From IMG/VR virus record IMGVR_UViG_3300032183_000002, positions 1 through 24,320 of that record: 24,320 nt of DNA. One strand, given 5' to 3'. Positions 1-8,172 of the stretch are shown in pieces (the stretch's first letter is position 1; each line of letters begins with the position of its first letter). Origin of the DNA: a virus. The notes below the pieces were generated by a model, which saw nothing but the letters and a program-made list of their open reading frames with translations, ran no database searches and was not told the origin of the DNA. The position numbers and the translations under genes were made by a program.

Positions 1-12
1 TGTTAGATCCGG

Positions 13-28
13 GGAGTCCTTCGACTCC
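13..28. other. Perfect 6-bp stem-loop near left edge
   Basis: GGAGTC and GACTCC flank a CTTC tetraloop. No T tract follows, so it is not a typical intrinsic terminator. It lies upstream of the first complete gene. Short open frames from an upstream gene could run through it (one ends at 38-40, another at 102-104), so it may just be coding sequence. The rest of bases 1-117 shows no convincing promoter; GTGCA-T-TGCAC at 54-64 is a small inverted repeat. Confidence 0.3.
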
Positions 29-117
29 GCCCGGCCTTAGTAGCATCCGAGTAGTGCATTGCACAACTACCTGTAGGCTCCGGCGGCGGCTCATCTCTCT
101 TTAATAAGGAGCCTTTG

Positions 118-246
118 ATGCCAGCAAAGCAAGGTAATGAGCCCAGCTCGCCACGTGGTGACCGCGTGCCCAAGCGTCCAGCGCCGCCCCCGAGCAATCC
201 CATTGGTCCAGCCAGCGGTGTGCCGCCAGTAAGGAAGGGCCGCTGA
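118..246 (+). CDS. Small 42-aa protein preceding terminase, unknown function
   Basis: This short frame starts at an ATG with a strong ribosome binding site, AAGGAG at 106-111, six bases upstream. The product is rich in Pro, Gly, Ser and Arg (it ends PPVRKGR) and has no predicted fold that I can recognise. Its TGA stop overlaps the apparent CTG start of the terminase (CTGA), which suggests translational coupling. It is too short to be a normal terminase small subunit, which is not otherwise seen and may lie left of the window. Alternatively it is the N-terminal part of a terminase read through by a -1 frameshift. The existence of the frame and RBS is observed; its function is unknown. Confidence 0.5.
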   Translation: MPAKQGNEPSSPRGDRVPKRPAPPPSNPIGPASGVPPVRKGR

Positions 247-1538
247 GCGAAGCGGGCCCTACGCTCGAATACTTCGGGCTGCATCCTGGCCAGCTAGAAG
301 TCTGGGAGAGCCCAGCCAGGTTCAAGGTCCCTGCCTGCGGCCGTAGGTGGGGCAAGAACTATTACGCTGCCGCGTATCTCATAGATGCGACGATGCAGCT
401 GGAGCGCAACGGCAAGGACCTGAAGCCATTTGACAGCTACTACATAGCTCCAACCTTTGCCCAGGCCAGAGACATCATGTACCGGCTTGTGGACAGGTTG
501 GGGGAGCCTTGGATCAAGAAGTCCTGGCATAGCTCGCTGATATTTGAATTTGTCAGCGGGCGGTTTCTGCACCTCAAGGGCGCGGACCGCCCGGACCGGA
601 TGCGCGGTGTTGGCTTGGCGGATGCTGTTTTGGATGAGTATGCCACGATGCGCGCGGAGGTGTGGCCATATGTGGTTAGACCGACTCTCGCTGATTTGGC
701 GCCTGACTCCAGAGCGCTATTCATTGGGACGCCCAGCATCAAGTCCCGGAATCACTTCTATTACTTATGGAAGGCGGCTATGGATGGGAAGCCAGGCTGG
801 CAGGCTTGGCAATACAAGACCATCGATTCGCCGCTTATTCCGAAGGACGAGATAGAGGATGCCAGGCAGTCGCTTAGCGAGCATGCATTCCGTGTCGAAT
901 ACGAAGCAGACTTTGGAGACGCTTCTGATTGCCCGCTTAATCCTGACAAGATTGTGGTTGAGCATCAGCATGAGCATGATTTCACCCAGCATATCGTAAT
1001 CGGGGTTCGACTGCAGTCATTCGAGAAGGACTTGTCCGATGTATGGGACCCAAATCGGGTCGACATGACCAGCATCTGTGTCGTTCGCATGAGCGAGGAC
1101 AAGGCGCATGTGTTGGAAATGGAGCGTAACCGATTCAATGTGCGTGAGATATGCACTCGTCTTCTAGCCTTAGATAGAAAGTATCGACCTGAAACAATTG
1201 CCATGAATAACAAGCAATATGCAGCAATTGAGCCGCATCTCTCTGAGCGTGAGTTCAGGTATGGGCGTGCATTGTACATCAATGAGGTCAATGAACCGGA
1301 GAATATGGTAGCGACTCGATGCACTTTCTTGCTACAGCCGTTGCTGGATAGAGAGCGCATTACCTTTGAGGATGGCGATTACCTAATTGATCTTAAGACT
1401 CAGTTTGGCGCATTTCCGGATGAAAATCAGCATGACGATATGGTTAGAGCGCTAGCATATGCCTGTGAGCATATACCAGGCAAAACTATTGACCTAGAAG
1501 ATGATTGGGAGCCTATTGACGAGGCTATAGGATTCTAA
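243..1538 (+). CDS. terL: Terminase large subunit (ATPase/nuclease), apparent CTG start
   Basis: This is the DNA-packaging motor that binds the portal, translocates DNA with its ATPase and cuts it with a C-terminal RNase H-fold nuclease. The first ATG in frame (393) would remove the Walker A motif ACGRRWGKN (residues 31-39), which is encoded upstream. No ATG, GTG or TTG occurs in this frame between the stop at 159 and 393, so I place the start at CTG 243, just after AAGGAAGGG (231-239). That gives 431 aa, normal for the family. Walker B is VLDE (Asp131-Glu132), and ALFIGTP around 158-164 is the coupling motif. In the nuclease domain the late HDD motif (407-409) is present. The position normally Asp in GVD reads GVR (Arg266), and the second acidic motif reads IAMNN, so the active site may be unusual. 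Portal follows directly. Confidence 0.93.
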   Translation: MSEAGPTLEYFGLHPGQLEVWESPARFKVPACGRRWGKNYYAAAYLIDATMQLERNGKDLKPFDSYYIAPTFAQARDIMYRLVDRLGEPWIKKSWHSSLIFEFVSGRFLHLKGADRPDRMRGVGLADAVLDEYATMRAEVWPYVVRPTLADLAPDSRALFIGTPSIKSRNHFYYLWKAAMDGKPGWQAWQYKTIDSPLIPKDEIEDARQSLSEHAFRVEYEADFGDASDCPLNPDKIVVEHQHEHDFTQHIVIGVRLQSFEKDLSDVWDPNRVDMTSICVVRMSEDKAHVLEMERNRFNVREICTRLLALDRKYRPETIAMNNKQYAAIEPHLSEREFRYGRALYINEVNEPENMVATRCTFLLQPLLDRERITFEDGDYLIDLKTQFGAFPDENQHDDMVRALAYACEHIPGKTIDLEDDWEPIDEAIGF

Positions 1539-1539
1539 G

Positions 1540-3570
1540 ATGCCTGTAGATGGTCTTGCAGAAGAACTAACCGCTCGCGCTCAGAATTGGTCAGACCAAT
1601 ATGACCAAGATAACCGAGCGCGGAACCGTGAATACTATCGTATGTGGCGTGGCGAGTGGTCGCCGGAGGATAGGACGCGGGAAAGCGAGCGCTCAAGAGC
1701 TATTATGCCGAGCCTGTCTCAGGCTATTGATGCTGCTGTTAGCGATGTCATGGAGGCCTTTTTCTCCAGAGAGCAATGGTTGGATACTGGAGACGCTTTG
1801 CTGGATGATGCTCTTATTGCTGATTTTTGGGACGATAGACCTCACATAGAAGAAGCAACGCTTATTGGGGCGTTGTATGGGACTCTTACTGGCAAGATTA
1901 TTGTTCGACCTAAAAATGGTCGTCCATCTTTAAACATTCAAGCCTTGGAGCCTGGTGAATTAATTGTTGACCCAGCTGCGACTACACTAGATGAGTGTCT
2001 TGGTATTGGACACCATGTATTTATCCCTAGATGGATTATAGAGCGCAGGATGCGAGATGGAATTTATAATGAAGTCGAGCTTGAAGGCTCCGGCGAGATG
2101 TATCCAACTAATCCGGGGGAAAGTCAGCCTCGCGATACAGATTATATCGAGATATTGGAATGGCATGGACTTATCCCAATTAATGAGATTGCTGCCAGGG
2201 AGCGCACAGATCAGTTAAAAAATGCAGCTATTGGCGATGATGGCTTAGTTGAAGCCATTTGCACGATAGCCAATAAGGAAACCATTCTTCGCTGCGAGGC
2301 TAATCCATTTGGCTCGGATAGGCCGTTTGTAACAGCCCAATGGCATACCGTACCTCGCCGTATTCATGGCCGTGGCATTGGCGAGATGGCCTACTGGCCG
2401 CAGAAAAGCATCGATGCCGAGATGCGCGCTAGGCAGGATGCATTAGCATTTACCATTCCGATGATGGTCATCAATGGCCAGCAAGTACCGCGTAACCAGA
2501 GCTTCGAAATGCGTCCAGGTAGGCGCATATTTTCGCGCGGTGATTCCCGCACGGCTATTTCTACCGTGCAGTTCCCTGGGCCTGACCCAGGCACTTACCA
2601 GCAGACGATAGAGCTGCAGCGCATGATTGAGCTTGGCACTGGCCAACTTAGTCAAGCCAACCCCATCGGTGACATGAGCCGAACAGGCAGCGGCCCATTG
2701 TCTGCAGTGCTTGGTGCCAGCGTTAAGCGTCAATCTAGAACCATCCTTAATATCGAGCGCGACTTCATTGTGCCGATAGTGCAGAAGGCTGCGCTACGGA
2801 TGAATGCGTTGCGTCCGGAGGAATATCCTCAGCTCAATCGTAGACCGAAGATTAATTCTGGTGTTGGTATCATGATGCGTGAGCTTGAGAATCAGCAGCT
2901 CGCTACGCTTATGACCAATCTTCCGGATGGCCCAGCGCAGCTGCAACTGCTCAGGATGATTGTGGATGGCTCCAGCATCCGTGAGAAGTCTAGAGTATTG
3001 CAGATTATCGATGAAATGACCGAGCGTGCTATGGCGCCTGAGCAAATGACGCCGGACCAAGAGCTTGCAATGGCTAGCATGCAGCAAGCCAGTAAGGAGT
3101 CTGAAGCTCGTATTCAGCTAGATATGGCCAAGGTTAGGCTGGACACGCAGAAGGCCTCCAAGGAGCATGAGCGCCAGCTCTTGCAGATGCTAAGGCAAGA
3201 AGAAGAGTCTCGACGCTCCAATATCCTGGAAGAGAAGCGCATCAATTCCGAAGCTGTTAAACGGGATGCGGATAGCGTACTTGCTCTGGCCAAGGCAACG
3301 GATGGCATTACTGTAAGCCTTGAAGAGCTTAAGGCTCAAGTCGCATCGATGCCAGTGTCTGACAATGCGCCTCTGAATTTAAGCGCTGAAGCATTGACCA
3401 TGCTGGCGCAGCTACAAGAGCGGATTGATGGGATGCCAAGCGCCAATGGCAGAAGTCCTAGCGAGCCTGGGCCATTCAGGATAGAGCGTGATGCTCAAGG
3501 CTTGATTACGTCTATCGGTGGACTGCCTACGAGGCGTAATGCACAAGGCTTGATTGAGGAAGTTGGCTAA
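1540..3570 (+). CDS. Portal (head-tail connector) protein
   Basis: The 676-aa product fits a podovirus-type portal, the dodecameric ring at the capsid vertex through which DNA enters and leaves and on which the terminase docks. The N-terminal part contains SRAIMPSLSQAIDAAVSDVM (about 52-71), typical of this group in my recollection, and the position between terminase and scaffold/capsid supports the call. Residues about 503-603 are a long, highly charged Gln/Glu/Lys/Arg-rich helix, probably a coiled coil or barrel extension. The last 30 residues contain two copies of the short motif R(D/N)AQGLI. It begins two bases after the terminase stop and its TAA overlaps the next ATG. The portal call is confident; placement in a precise subfamily is not. 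Confidence 0.88.
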   Translation: MPVDGLAEELTARAQNWSDQYDQDNRARNREYYRMWRGEWSPEDRTRESERSRAIMPSLSQAIDAAVSDVMEAFFSREQWLDTGDALLDDALIADFWDDRPHIEEATLIGALYGTLTGKIIVRPKNGRPSLNIQALEPGELIVDPAATTLDECLGIGHHVFIPRWIIERRMRDGIYNEVELEGSGEMYPTNPGESQPRDTDYIEILEWHGLIPINEIAARERTDQLKNAAIGDDGLVEAICTIANKETILRCEANPFGSDRPFVTAQWHTVPRRIHGRGIGEMAYWPQKSIDAEMRARQDALAFTIPMMVINGQQVPRNQSFEMRPGRRIFSRGDSRTAISTVQFPGPDPGTYQQTIELQRMIELGTGQLSQANPIGDMSRTGSGPLSAVLGASVKRQSRTILNIERDFIVPIVQKAALRMNALRPEEYPQLNRRPKINSGVGIMMRELENQQLATLMTNLPDGPAQLQLLRMIVDGSSIREKSRVLQIIDEMTERAMAPEQMTPDQELAMASMQQASKESEARIQLDMAKVRLDTQKASKEHERQLLQMLRQEEESRRSNILEEKRINSEAVKRDADSVLALAKATDGITVSLEELKAQVASMPVSDNAPLNLSAEALTMLAQLQERIDGMPSANGRSPSEPGPFRIERDAQGLITSIGGLPTRRNAQGLIEEVG

Positions 3571-3881
3571 TGGCTACCGCTAGGCCAGGGCCGGATAGAG
3601 TTGGGCGTGGAGTTGAGCCTGCTGTTGTGATCAATGGGGTGCCTGGCAATGGAGGGACTCGGAACATTAATGTGAACATGGGTAGGGATGTACCAATCGG
3701 GGCTAGCATTACCGTTAGCTTTGTGCCTGATGGGGAGGTTGCAGAAGCCGTATGGGATAACTTGGATTGGTCAACTTCTAGAACAGCTCTTCGCATAGTG
3801 CAAGTCACACTTACTAATAACAATACGAGCACTGTCAATTTGGGGTCGGGCGACTTGATTGTTAAGGCGGTAGATCCCTAA
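3570..3881 (+). CDS. Small putative virion protein, unknown
   Basis: The 103-aa product is Gly-, Val-, Thr- and Asn-rich and looks all-beta, with NLGSGDLIVKAVDP at the end. I do not recognise a family. Overlap of both ends with neighbours as TAATG (portal upstream, LamG protein downstream) shows it belongs to the head operon. A capsid decoration, minor head or fibre-associated protein would fit the location and composition, but this is inference. A Pro/Gly/Arg-rich N-terminus (ARPGPDRVGRGVEP) precedes the presumed beta region. Confidence 0.72.
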   Translation: MATARPGPDRVGRGVEPAVVINGVPGNGGTRNINVNMGRDVPIGASITVSFVPDGEVAEAVWDNLDWSTSRTALRIVQVTLTNNNTSTVNLGSGDLIVKAVDP

Positions 3882-4897
3882 TGGCACAAGTTCTAGAACT
3901 CCACTTCAACGAGACCAGCGGGACCAATGCGCCGGATACTTCGCCGCAAAGCAACGACGGTACGCTCGAAAACGGTACGCTCTGGGATTCTGGCGGGCAG
4001 GGTAGTACCTATTGCTGCGATTTTGATGGGACCAATGATCGTGTAGATGTTGCCGATGATAACTCGCTAGACCTTGGAGGAAACTCCGGCACTATTATGA
4101 TGTGGGTTAAGCCCACGTCTAACTGGTCGAGCGGCTACGATACGGGGGTTATGAAACTTAATAGCGGTGGTACAGACAATGTCTACTGCTTATACATTCA
4201 TGACAACCAGGCGGCTCCGGGATTATGGTTTGCAGGTCAGAGATATCAAGGCAGCACAGCAGCTACCGGCGGTAACTGGACGCATATAGCTGTTACTTGG
4301 GATTTCAATAACGTTCGGTTTTATATCGGCGGCGTCCTGGATGTTACCCGTACGCAGGCGAATGACCCAGCCACTAGTACTGGCGAAGTTCAGATTGGCG
4401 GGAATACCGCATTCGGTGAGTATTTTGACGGCCTGATAGAAGATGTCAAGATCTTTGACACGACGCTAAGTCAATCAGAGATAGAAACAGAAAGAGACGA
4501 TCATAGCAGCGGCATTAGCCAGGCTATAGGGTTAACGACAGAGACAGATTCTTCTTTTGCTATGACCGCGTCATTAGGCGCAGTCACTATAAATGTAGGG
4601 CAGTCTACAGAGACAGATACAGCTCAGTCCATGACGGTTAGCCAGGCACAAGTTGTCTCGGTTAATCAAGCAAGTGAATCTGATACGTCATTTGATATGA
4701 CTGTGTCCCAGACTGGTCCACAAACAATTCAAATAGGAATAGCTTCTGAGAGTGATTATTCTTTTTCTCTAACCAGGATAGGTGGCGGCAAGGGTGGCGG
4801 ATGGGCAGCTAATCAGCGCCGTAGGCGCCAGCAGATTATCGAGGATGATGAGGTAGTAGCTTCATTGGTTGTTGCCATGCTTAAGAGGGTAGCTTGA
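3881..4897 (+). CDS. LamG/concanavalin A-like domain protein, candidate glycan-binding virion protein
   Basis: Residues about 5-205 resemble a LamG-like jelly roll (Laminin_G_3 type): HFNETSGTNAPDTS, CDFDGTNDRVDVADDNSL, GTIMMWVKPTSNW, NWTHIAVTWDFNNVRFYIGG and FDGLIEDVKIFDTTLS occur in the expected order. Such domains often bind carbohydrate and occur in phage decoration and fibre proteins. Residues about 212-300 hold four degenerate repeats built on (T/S)E(T/S)D(S/T)xFxMT, spaced roughly 25-32 residues. The C-terminus turns glycine- and arginine-rich (GGGKGGG, then RRRRQQ) and ends in a short hydrophobic helix. The gene overlaps both neighbours (TAATG, TGATG). A surface decoration or host-adhesion role is inferred from domain and operon. 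Confidence 0.8.
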   Translation: MAQVLELHFNETSGTNAPDTSPQSNDGTLENGTLWDSGGQGSTYCCDFDGTNDRVDVADDNSLDLGGNSGTIMMWVKPTSNWSSGYDTGVMKLNSGGTDNVYCLYIHDNQAAPGLWFAGQRYQGSTAATGGNWTHIAVTWDFNNVRFYIGGVLDVTRTQANDPATSTGEVQIGGNTAFGEYFDGLIEDVKIFDTTLSQSEIETERDDHSSGISQAIGLTTETDSSFAMTASLGAVTINVGQSTETDTAQSMTVSQAQVVSVNQASESDTSFDMTVSQTGPQTIQIGIASESDYSFSLTRIGGGKGGGWAANQRRRRQQIIEDDEVVASLVVAMLKRVA

Positions 4898-5367
4898 TGG
4901 CAGATTTGGTTTTCAATGTGGCAAAAGGCAAAGTCAATGAATATGTTGCCAGGGTAGATGGTAACGATCCAACTAATAGTGCTCTTATAGTTGTCGCTAT
5001 TGTCAGCACGGACACGGATGCAGCTATTCGTGACGTGGATACTCTGAGCGCTCTTTTGGCTTTGAGTAATACTGCGGAAGCTACTAATACGGGGTATGCC
5101 AGAAAGACATTAACTGATACGGATGTGACGGCTCCGACTCCGGATGATACTAATGACCGCATGGATGCTGACATACCAGACCAAACATGGACTAGCGTAT
5201 CTGCTGGTGATAATTGGACTGATCTTGTTATTTGCTATGACTCCGATACAACTGGGGGCACAGATGCCAACATTGTCCCATTGACTCTGCATGATTTTAG
5301 CGTGACGCCGAATGGCGGAGATATCACCGCGCAAATAAACTCTGCTGGATTCTATCGTGCCGCGTAA
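4897..5367 (+). CDS. Conserved phage structural-type protein, unknown
   Basis: The 156-aa protein begins MADLVFNVAKGKVNEYVARV and contains ATNTGYARKTL, DDTNDRMDADIPDQTW and DLVICYDSDTTGGTDANIVP. From memory this resembles a hypothetical family common in environmental tailed phages near head genes, but no function is known to me. It is acidic, threonine-rich and probably beta. I chose ATG 4897, which overlaps the preceding TGA, over the TTG one codon upstream. The end overlaps the next gene by 11 bases. A virion role is inferred from position. Confidence 0.78.
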   Translation: MADLVFNVAKGKVNEYVARVDGNDPTNSALIVVAIVSTDTDAAIRDVDTLSALLALSNTAEATNTGYARKTLTDTDVTAPTPDDTNDRMDADIPDQTWTSVSAGDNWTDLVICYDSDTTGGTDANIVPLTLHDFSVTPNGGDITAQINSAGFYRAA

Positions 5368-5611
5368 TGAGCCTTATACGGAGTCCGAGCTAGAGGACTT
5401 AGCTTCCCTTAGAGATCATCCAGGATGGATATTGTTGACGAATGGTATCAAGGAAGATATTGATGAGATACACAAAACCGAGATTTACAACTCCAAAACA
5501 GTAGAAGACCTGTACTTCAACAAAGGTTGGCTTGACTGTGCTCATACCATAGTAGAAGCCGCTAATGAGGCCAGAGATTCACTGAGCGAGGATGAAGATG
5601 TCAGAGAATGA
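5357..5611 (+). CDS. Small acidic protein of head operon, unknown
   Basis: The 84-aa product starts at GTG (GTG CCG CGT AAT) within the end of the preceding gene and overlaps the scaffold gene. It is helical and acidic, with ESELEDLASLRDHPGW near the start and an EDEDVRE tail. The motif LRDHPGWxxL is, as I remember it, seen in other small phage proteins located just before scaffold or capsid genes. No membrane segment or catalytic motif is visible. A head-assembly accessory role is possible but only inferred from context. Confidence 0.72.
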   Translation: MPRNEPYTESELEDLASLRDHPGWILLTNGIKEDIDEIHKTEIYNSKTVEDLYFNKGWLDCAHTIVEAANEARDSLSEDEDVRE

Positions 5612-6359
5612 TAGGCTAGTTGATCCTGCGACCATAACCGTGACCGATGCGGAGCCTAGCTCTGGCATTAGCAATGCGGATGGTGCAACCGTCGAGCCAG
5701 AGCGCCGGCTGGAGCCATCCATCGACATGCCCGTCGAGCTTCAAGGTAAAGAGTTACCTGAGATCGTTGAGCGATTCAGGAATAAAGAATCGGAGCGCGG
5801 TCGCTTAGCCAAAGAGGTTGGCGATCTTAGAAAGCGCATCCGTGAGTATGAAGCTGCAACGCAGCAGCCGCAGCAGCAAGAGGCGAATCCAGATTATTGG
5901 GATGACCCTCTGAAGGCTATCGATAGTCGTCTTGAGCCAATACAGAGCCAAATGAATGAGCTACGTGCGGATAGGCTCCGCGCTGAGCTTACTTCTACGC
6001 ATCCTGATTGGCAGGATACTATCAGCAAGCCTGAGTTCCAGGAATGGGTGAAAGAGAGAGAGTCCAGGGTGTTGCTAGCAACCTCTGGTGACGCTGGGAA
6101 TGTGAATGCAGCTCGGGAGCTTCTGGATTCTTATAAGGAAGCTCTTGATTCCGGCAACGCAACCCCCGCAGAAGCCGTGCGACGTGACCGCTTAGACCGC
6201 GCAGCCAGCCCTGAGCGTGGCACGAGCAGACGGCCTATGGGCAAGGTTTGGACCAACACAGAAATCCAAAACCTTAAGATTTACCAGCCCAGGGTCTACG
6301 ATGAGAAGCTCCCAGAGATTCGGAGAGCCTATGCGGAGAACCGGGTGCGAAATGAATAG
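5598..6359 (+). CDS. Putative capsid scaffolding protein
   Basis: The 253-aa protein is highly charged and mostly helical, lies directly before the major capsid gene and has the usual scaffold length. Residues about 35-100 are Glu/Arg/Lys-rich (LPEIVERFRNKESERGRLAK and a following coil) with a QQPQQQE linker, and the C-terminus is basic (RRAYAENRVRN). Scaffolds guide procapsid assembly and leave before maturation. I prefer ATG 5598 because GAGG (5588-5591) is six bases before it, while the in-frame ATG 5592 directly abuts it. The call rests on position, size and composition rather than a specific motif. Confidence 0.78.
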   Translation: MSENDRLVDPATITVTDAEPSSGISNADGATVEPERRLEPSIDMPVELQGKELPEIVERFRNKESERGRLAKEVGDLRKRIREYEAATQQPQQQEANPDYWDDPLKAIDSRLEPIQSQMNELRADRLRAELTSTHPDWQDTISKPEFQEWVKERESRVLLATSGDAGNVNAARELLDSYKEALDSGNATPAEAVRRDRLDRAASPERGTSRRPMGKVWTNTEIQNLKIYQPRVYDEKLPEIRRAYAENRVRNE

Positions 6360-6367
6360 GCTAATCT

Positions 6368-7279
6368 ATGGCTGCATGGGATGGCGCAACTGCGCAATCT
6401 ACAACCGAAACCGTTAATTTTCAGCCGGAGCTATGGTCAAACGAGGTAATTGCTTCTTATAAAGCTAACCTTGTCGCAGCTCAGCTGATTACTAACTTCA
6501 ACCACAGAGGACGAAAAGGCGACGCAATCAACATTCCGACTCCGGGGCGCCTAACGGCTTCCGACAAGTCCGAGAATGTTGCGGTCACGCTCAGCACTGA
6601 CCAGGCGACCAACACGCAAATCCTGCTGAACAAGCACAAGTGCGTGGCGATGAACATCGAGGACATTGCCAGTGTGCAGAGCTTGGATAGCATGCGTCAG
6701 CATTACACTGACGATATGGGATATGCCATTGCGACCGTTGTCGATACGGATGTGCTAGGGCTTTACACGGGTCTTACCAACATCGTGATTGGTGGTGATG
6801 GGTCGACAGCTTGGGATAACTCCGGTTCTGGTAATGGTACCGCATTGACCGATGACGGCATCCGCGAAATGATGCAGACACTGGACGATGCGAATGTACC
6901 GCAGGATAACCGGAACATCATTATCCCGCCTGTGACCAAGAAGCAGCTACTGGGGCTGCCTCGCTTCACGGAGCAAGCCTTCGTGGGTGAGGGTGGCGCC
7001 GAGAATAGCATCCGTAATGGACGCATTGGTGATATCTACGGCATGGGCGTGTATGTGAGCACCAATTGTCCGACGATTACCAACTACTCCGGCACGACCA
7101 GCTATCGCGTGGGGTTGCTGACCCATCGCTCTGCCTTTGCCTTGGCGACGCAGCTTGGCATGCGCCTGCAGGTCCAAAAGAAGCTGGAATGGCTTTCGGA
7201 CTTGCTGGTGGCAGATACCATCTACGGTGTGAAGACCTTGCGCACGGATGGCGCAGTTGCCTTCGTAATGCCTGCTTAA
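6368..7279 (+). CDS. Major capsid protein
   Basis: The 303-aa protein follows the scaffold gene, has the length and composition of an HK97-fold coat protein, and contains WSNEVIASYKANLVAAQLIT, FNHRGRKGDAINIPTPG and a long neutral alpha/beta body. It ends with VADTIYGVKTLRTDGAVAF, a terminal pattern common in coat proteins of this type as I recall them. It would form the icosahedral shell. The ribosome binding site is only AGG eight bases upstream, weak for a very abundant protein. The TAA overlaps the next ATG. Confidence comes from context plus general pattern; the exact family is not assigned. Confidence 0.88.
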   Translation: MAAWDGATAQSTTETVNFQPELWSNEVIASYKANLVAAQLITNFNHRGRKGDAINIPTPGRLTASDKSENVAVTLSTDQATNTQILLNKHKCVAMNIEDIASVQSLDSMRQHYTDDMGYAIATVVDTDVLGLYTGLTNIVIGGDGSTAWDNSGSGNGTALTDDGIREMMQTLDDANVPQDNRNIIIPPVTKKQLLGLPRFTEQAFVGEGGAENSIRNGRIGDIYGMGVYVSTNCPTITNYSGTTSYRVGLLTHRSAFALATQLGMRLQVQKKLEWLSDLLVADTIYGVKTLRTDGAVAFVMPA

Positions 7280-8172
7280 TGATCAATATAGAGCCTTGCA
7301 AGCTGGACCCTGTCCCGAGCCTTCGGGCCGGGGTCCTGAGCCCGGACGAAGTGACCAAGCGCATCGCGCCTGGGTTCATCAACTGGAACCCTGCCACTGG
7401 CAGGCCACCTGGGAATGCGCCTGCGCGCTTTGGGTTTCAGCGTTTTCAGGTACGATGGGCAGGTCCAAGGCTCATTAATGAGACGTCCAGGCAGATATTC
7501 AAGAGCCTGGATGAACAAGGTCAGATAAACCCAGTGGTGCTGTGGGCAAGATGGGGGAAGCTGTGGATAGCTTATGGCGGCACACGCGCCATGTGGGCAT
7601 GGAAAAATAAGAGGGAGCTTAAAGCACTTGTAGTAGATTATGACAAGCTCTACGAGCATTGGCGGCTAGTTGAGTATGAGAATATCAAGTCCGAGTATAC
7701 TCAGGCGCCGCTAGGCGTTGTTCCGCTTGAGTTCGGCTGGAAGGATGGAGAGGATTATGTCTTGCTTGATGCCAGAGAATGGACCATGCTCGACGAGTCC
7801 CAGTGGGCCGAATTTCGTATCAGGGAGGATTCGGAGCGTGAGGCTAAAAGCAAGCCAGCTGGAAACGGGCAGAGTGGGCGGTCATCCATACGCGATGGGG
7901 CCCCAGCGCCGACCCTATCTCCCCGAGACTTATTGGTATTACCCAATGCCGGACAAGCTTCTGGCAATGGACATGAAAGCAGCGGGAGAGAAGAGGCGGA
8001 AGATATGGGAGAGCCTAGACCGGGACGGCCAGGTCAACCCGATCTTAGTATGGTCTCGCTGGAACAAGCTCTTGCCTCAGTACGGGCATACGCGCGCGGC
8101 ATGGGCTATATCCAAGAAAAAGATCATATGGGCAATAGTGTGGGACGTGGACAACAGATTTCCGGCGCATAG
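7279..8172 (+). CDS. ParB/sulfiredoxin-like domain protein 1, with extension overlapping the next gene
   Basis: Residues about 72-125 resemble the ParB/Srx-like fold: SLDEQGQINPVVLWARWGKL followed by AYGGTRAMWA, matching the family's GQ..P and G.(R/T)R elements. ParB-like folds include nucleases, CTPases and kinases, so the reaction cannot be stated. ATG 7279 overlaps the capsid TAA. The domain reads naturally to about residue 186; the remaining 111 residues overlap gene 7838-8290 in another frame by 335 bases and look low-complexity (Gly/Ser/Pro/Glu-rich). The extension may be a real overprinted tail, or the original stop may have been lost. In the next frame a TGA at 7839-7841 overlaps the GTG start of the second gene. 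Confidence 0.68.
   Translation: MINIEPCKLDPVPSLRAGVLSPDEVTKRIAPGFINWNPATGRPPGNAPARFGFQRFQVRWAGPRLINETSRQIFKSLDEQGQINPVVLWARWGKLWIAYGGTRAMWAWKNKRELKALVVDYDKLYEHWRLVEYENIKSEYTQAPLGVVPLEFGWKDGEDYVLLDAREWTMLDESQWAEFRIREDSEREAKSKPAGNGQSGRSSIRDGAPAPTLSPRDLLVLPNAGQASGNGHESSGREEAEDMGEPRPGRPGQPDLSMVSLEQALASVRAYARGMGYIQEKDHMGNSVGRGQQISGA

Noticed and set aside
11-45. tRNA 3' end suggested by TTCGA at 20-24
   Set aside because: No paired 5-bp T stem with a 7-base loop and no acceptor stem or CCA can be formed; only a 6-bp hairpin is present.
3-355. Minus-strand ORFs at the left edge
   Set aside because: They are shadows of the 42-aa ORF and of the terminase N-terminus, whose Walker A motif fixes the coding frame.
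7066-7278. Upstream extension of the first ParB-like gene (GTG 7066)
   Set aside because: It would run through the end of the capsid gene; ATG 7279, overlapping the capsid TAA, is the natural start.
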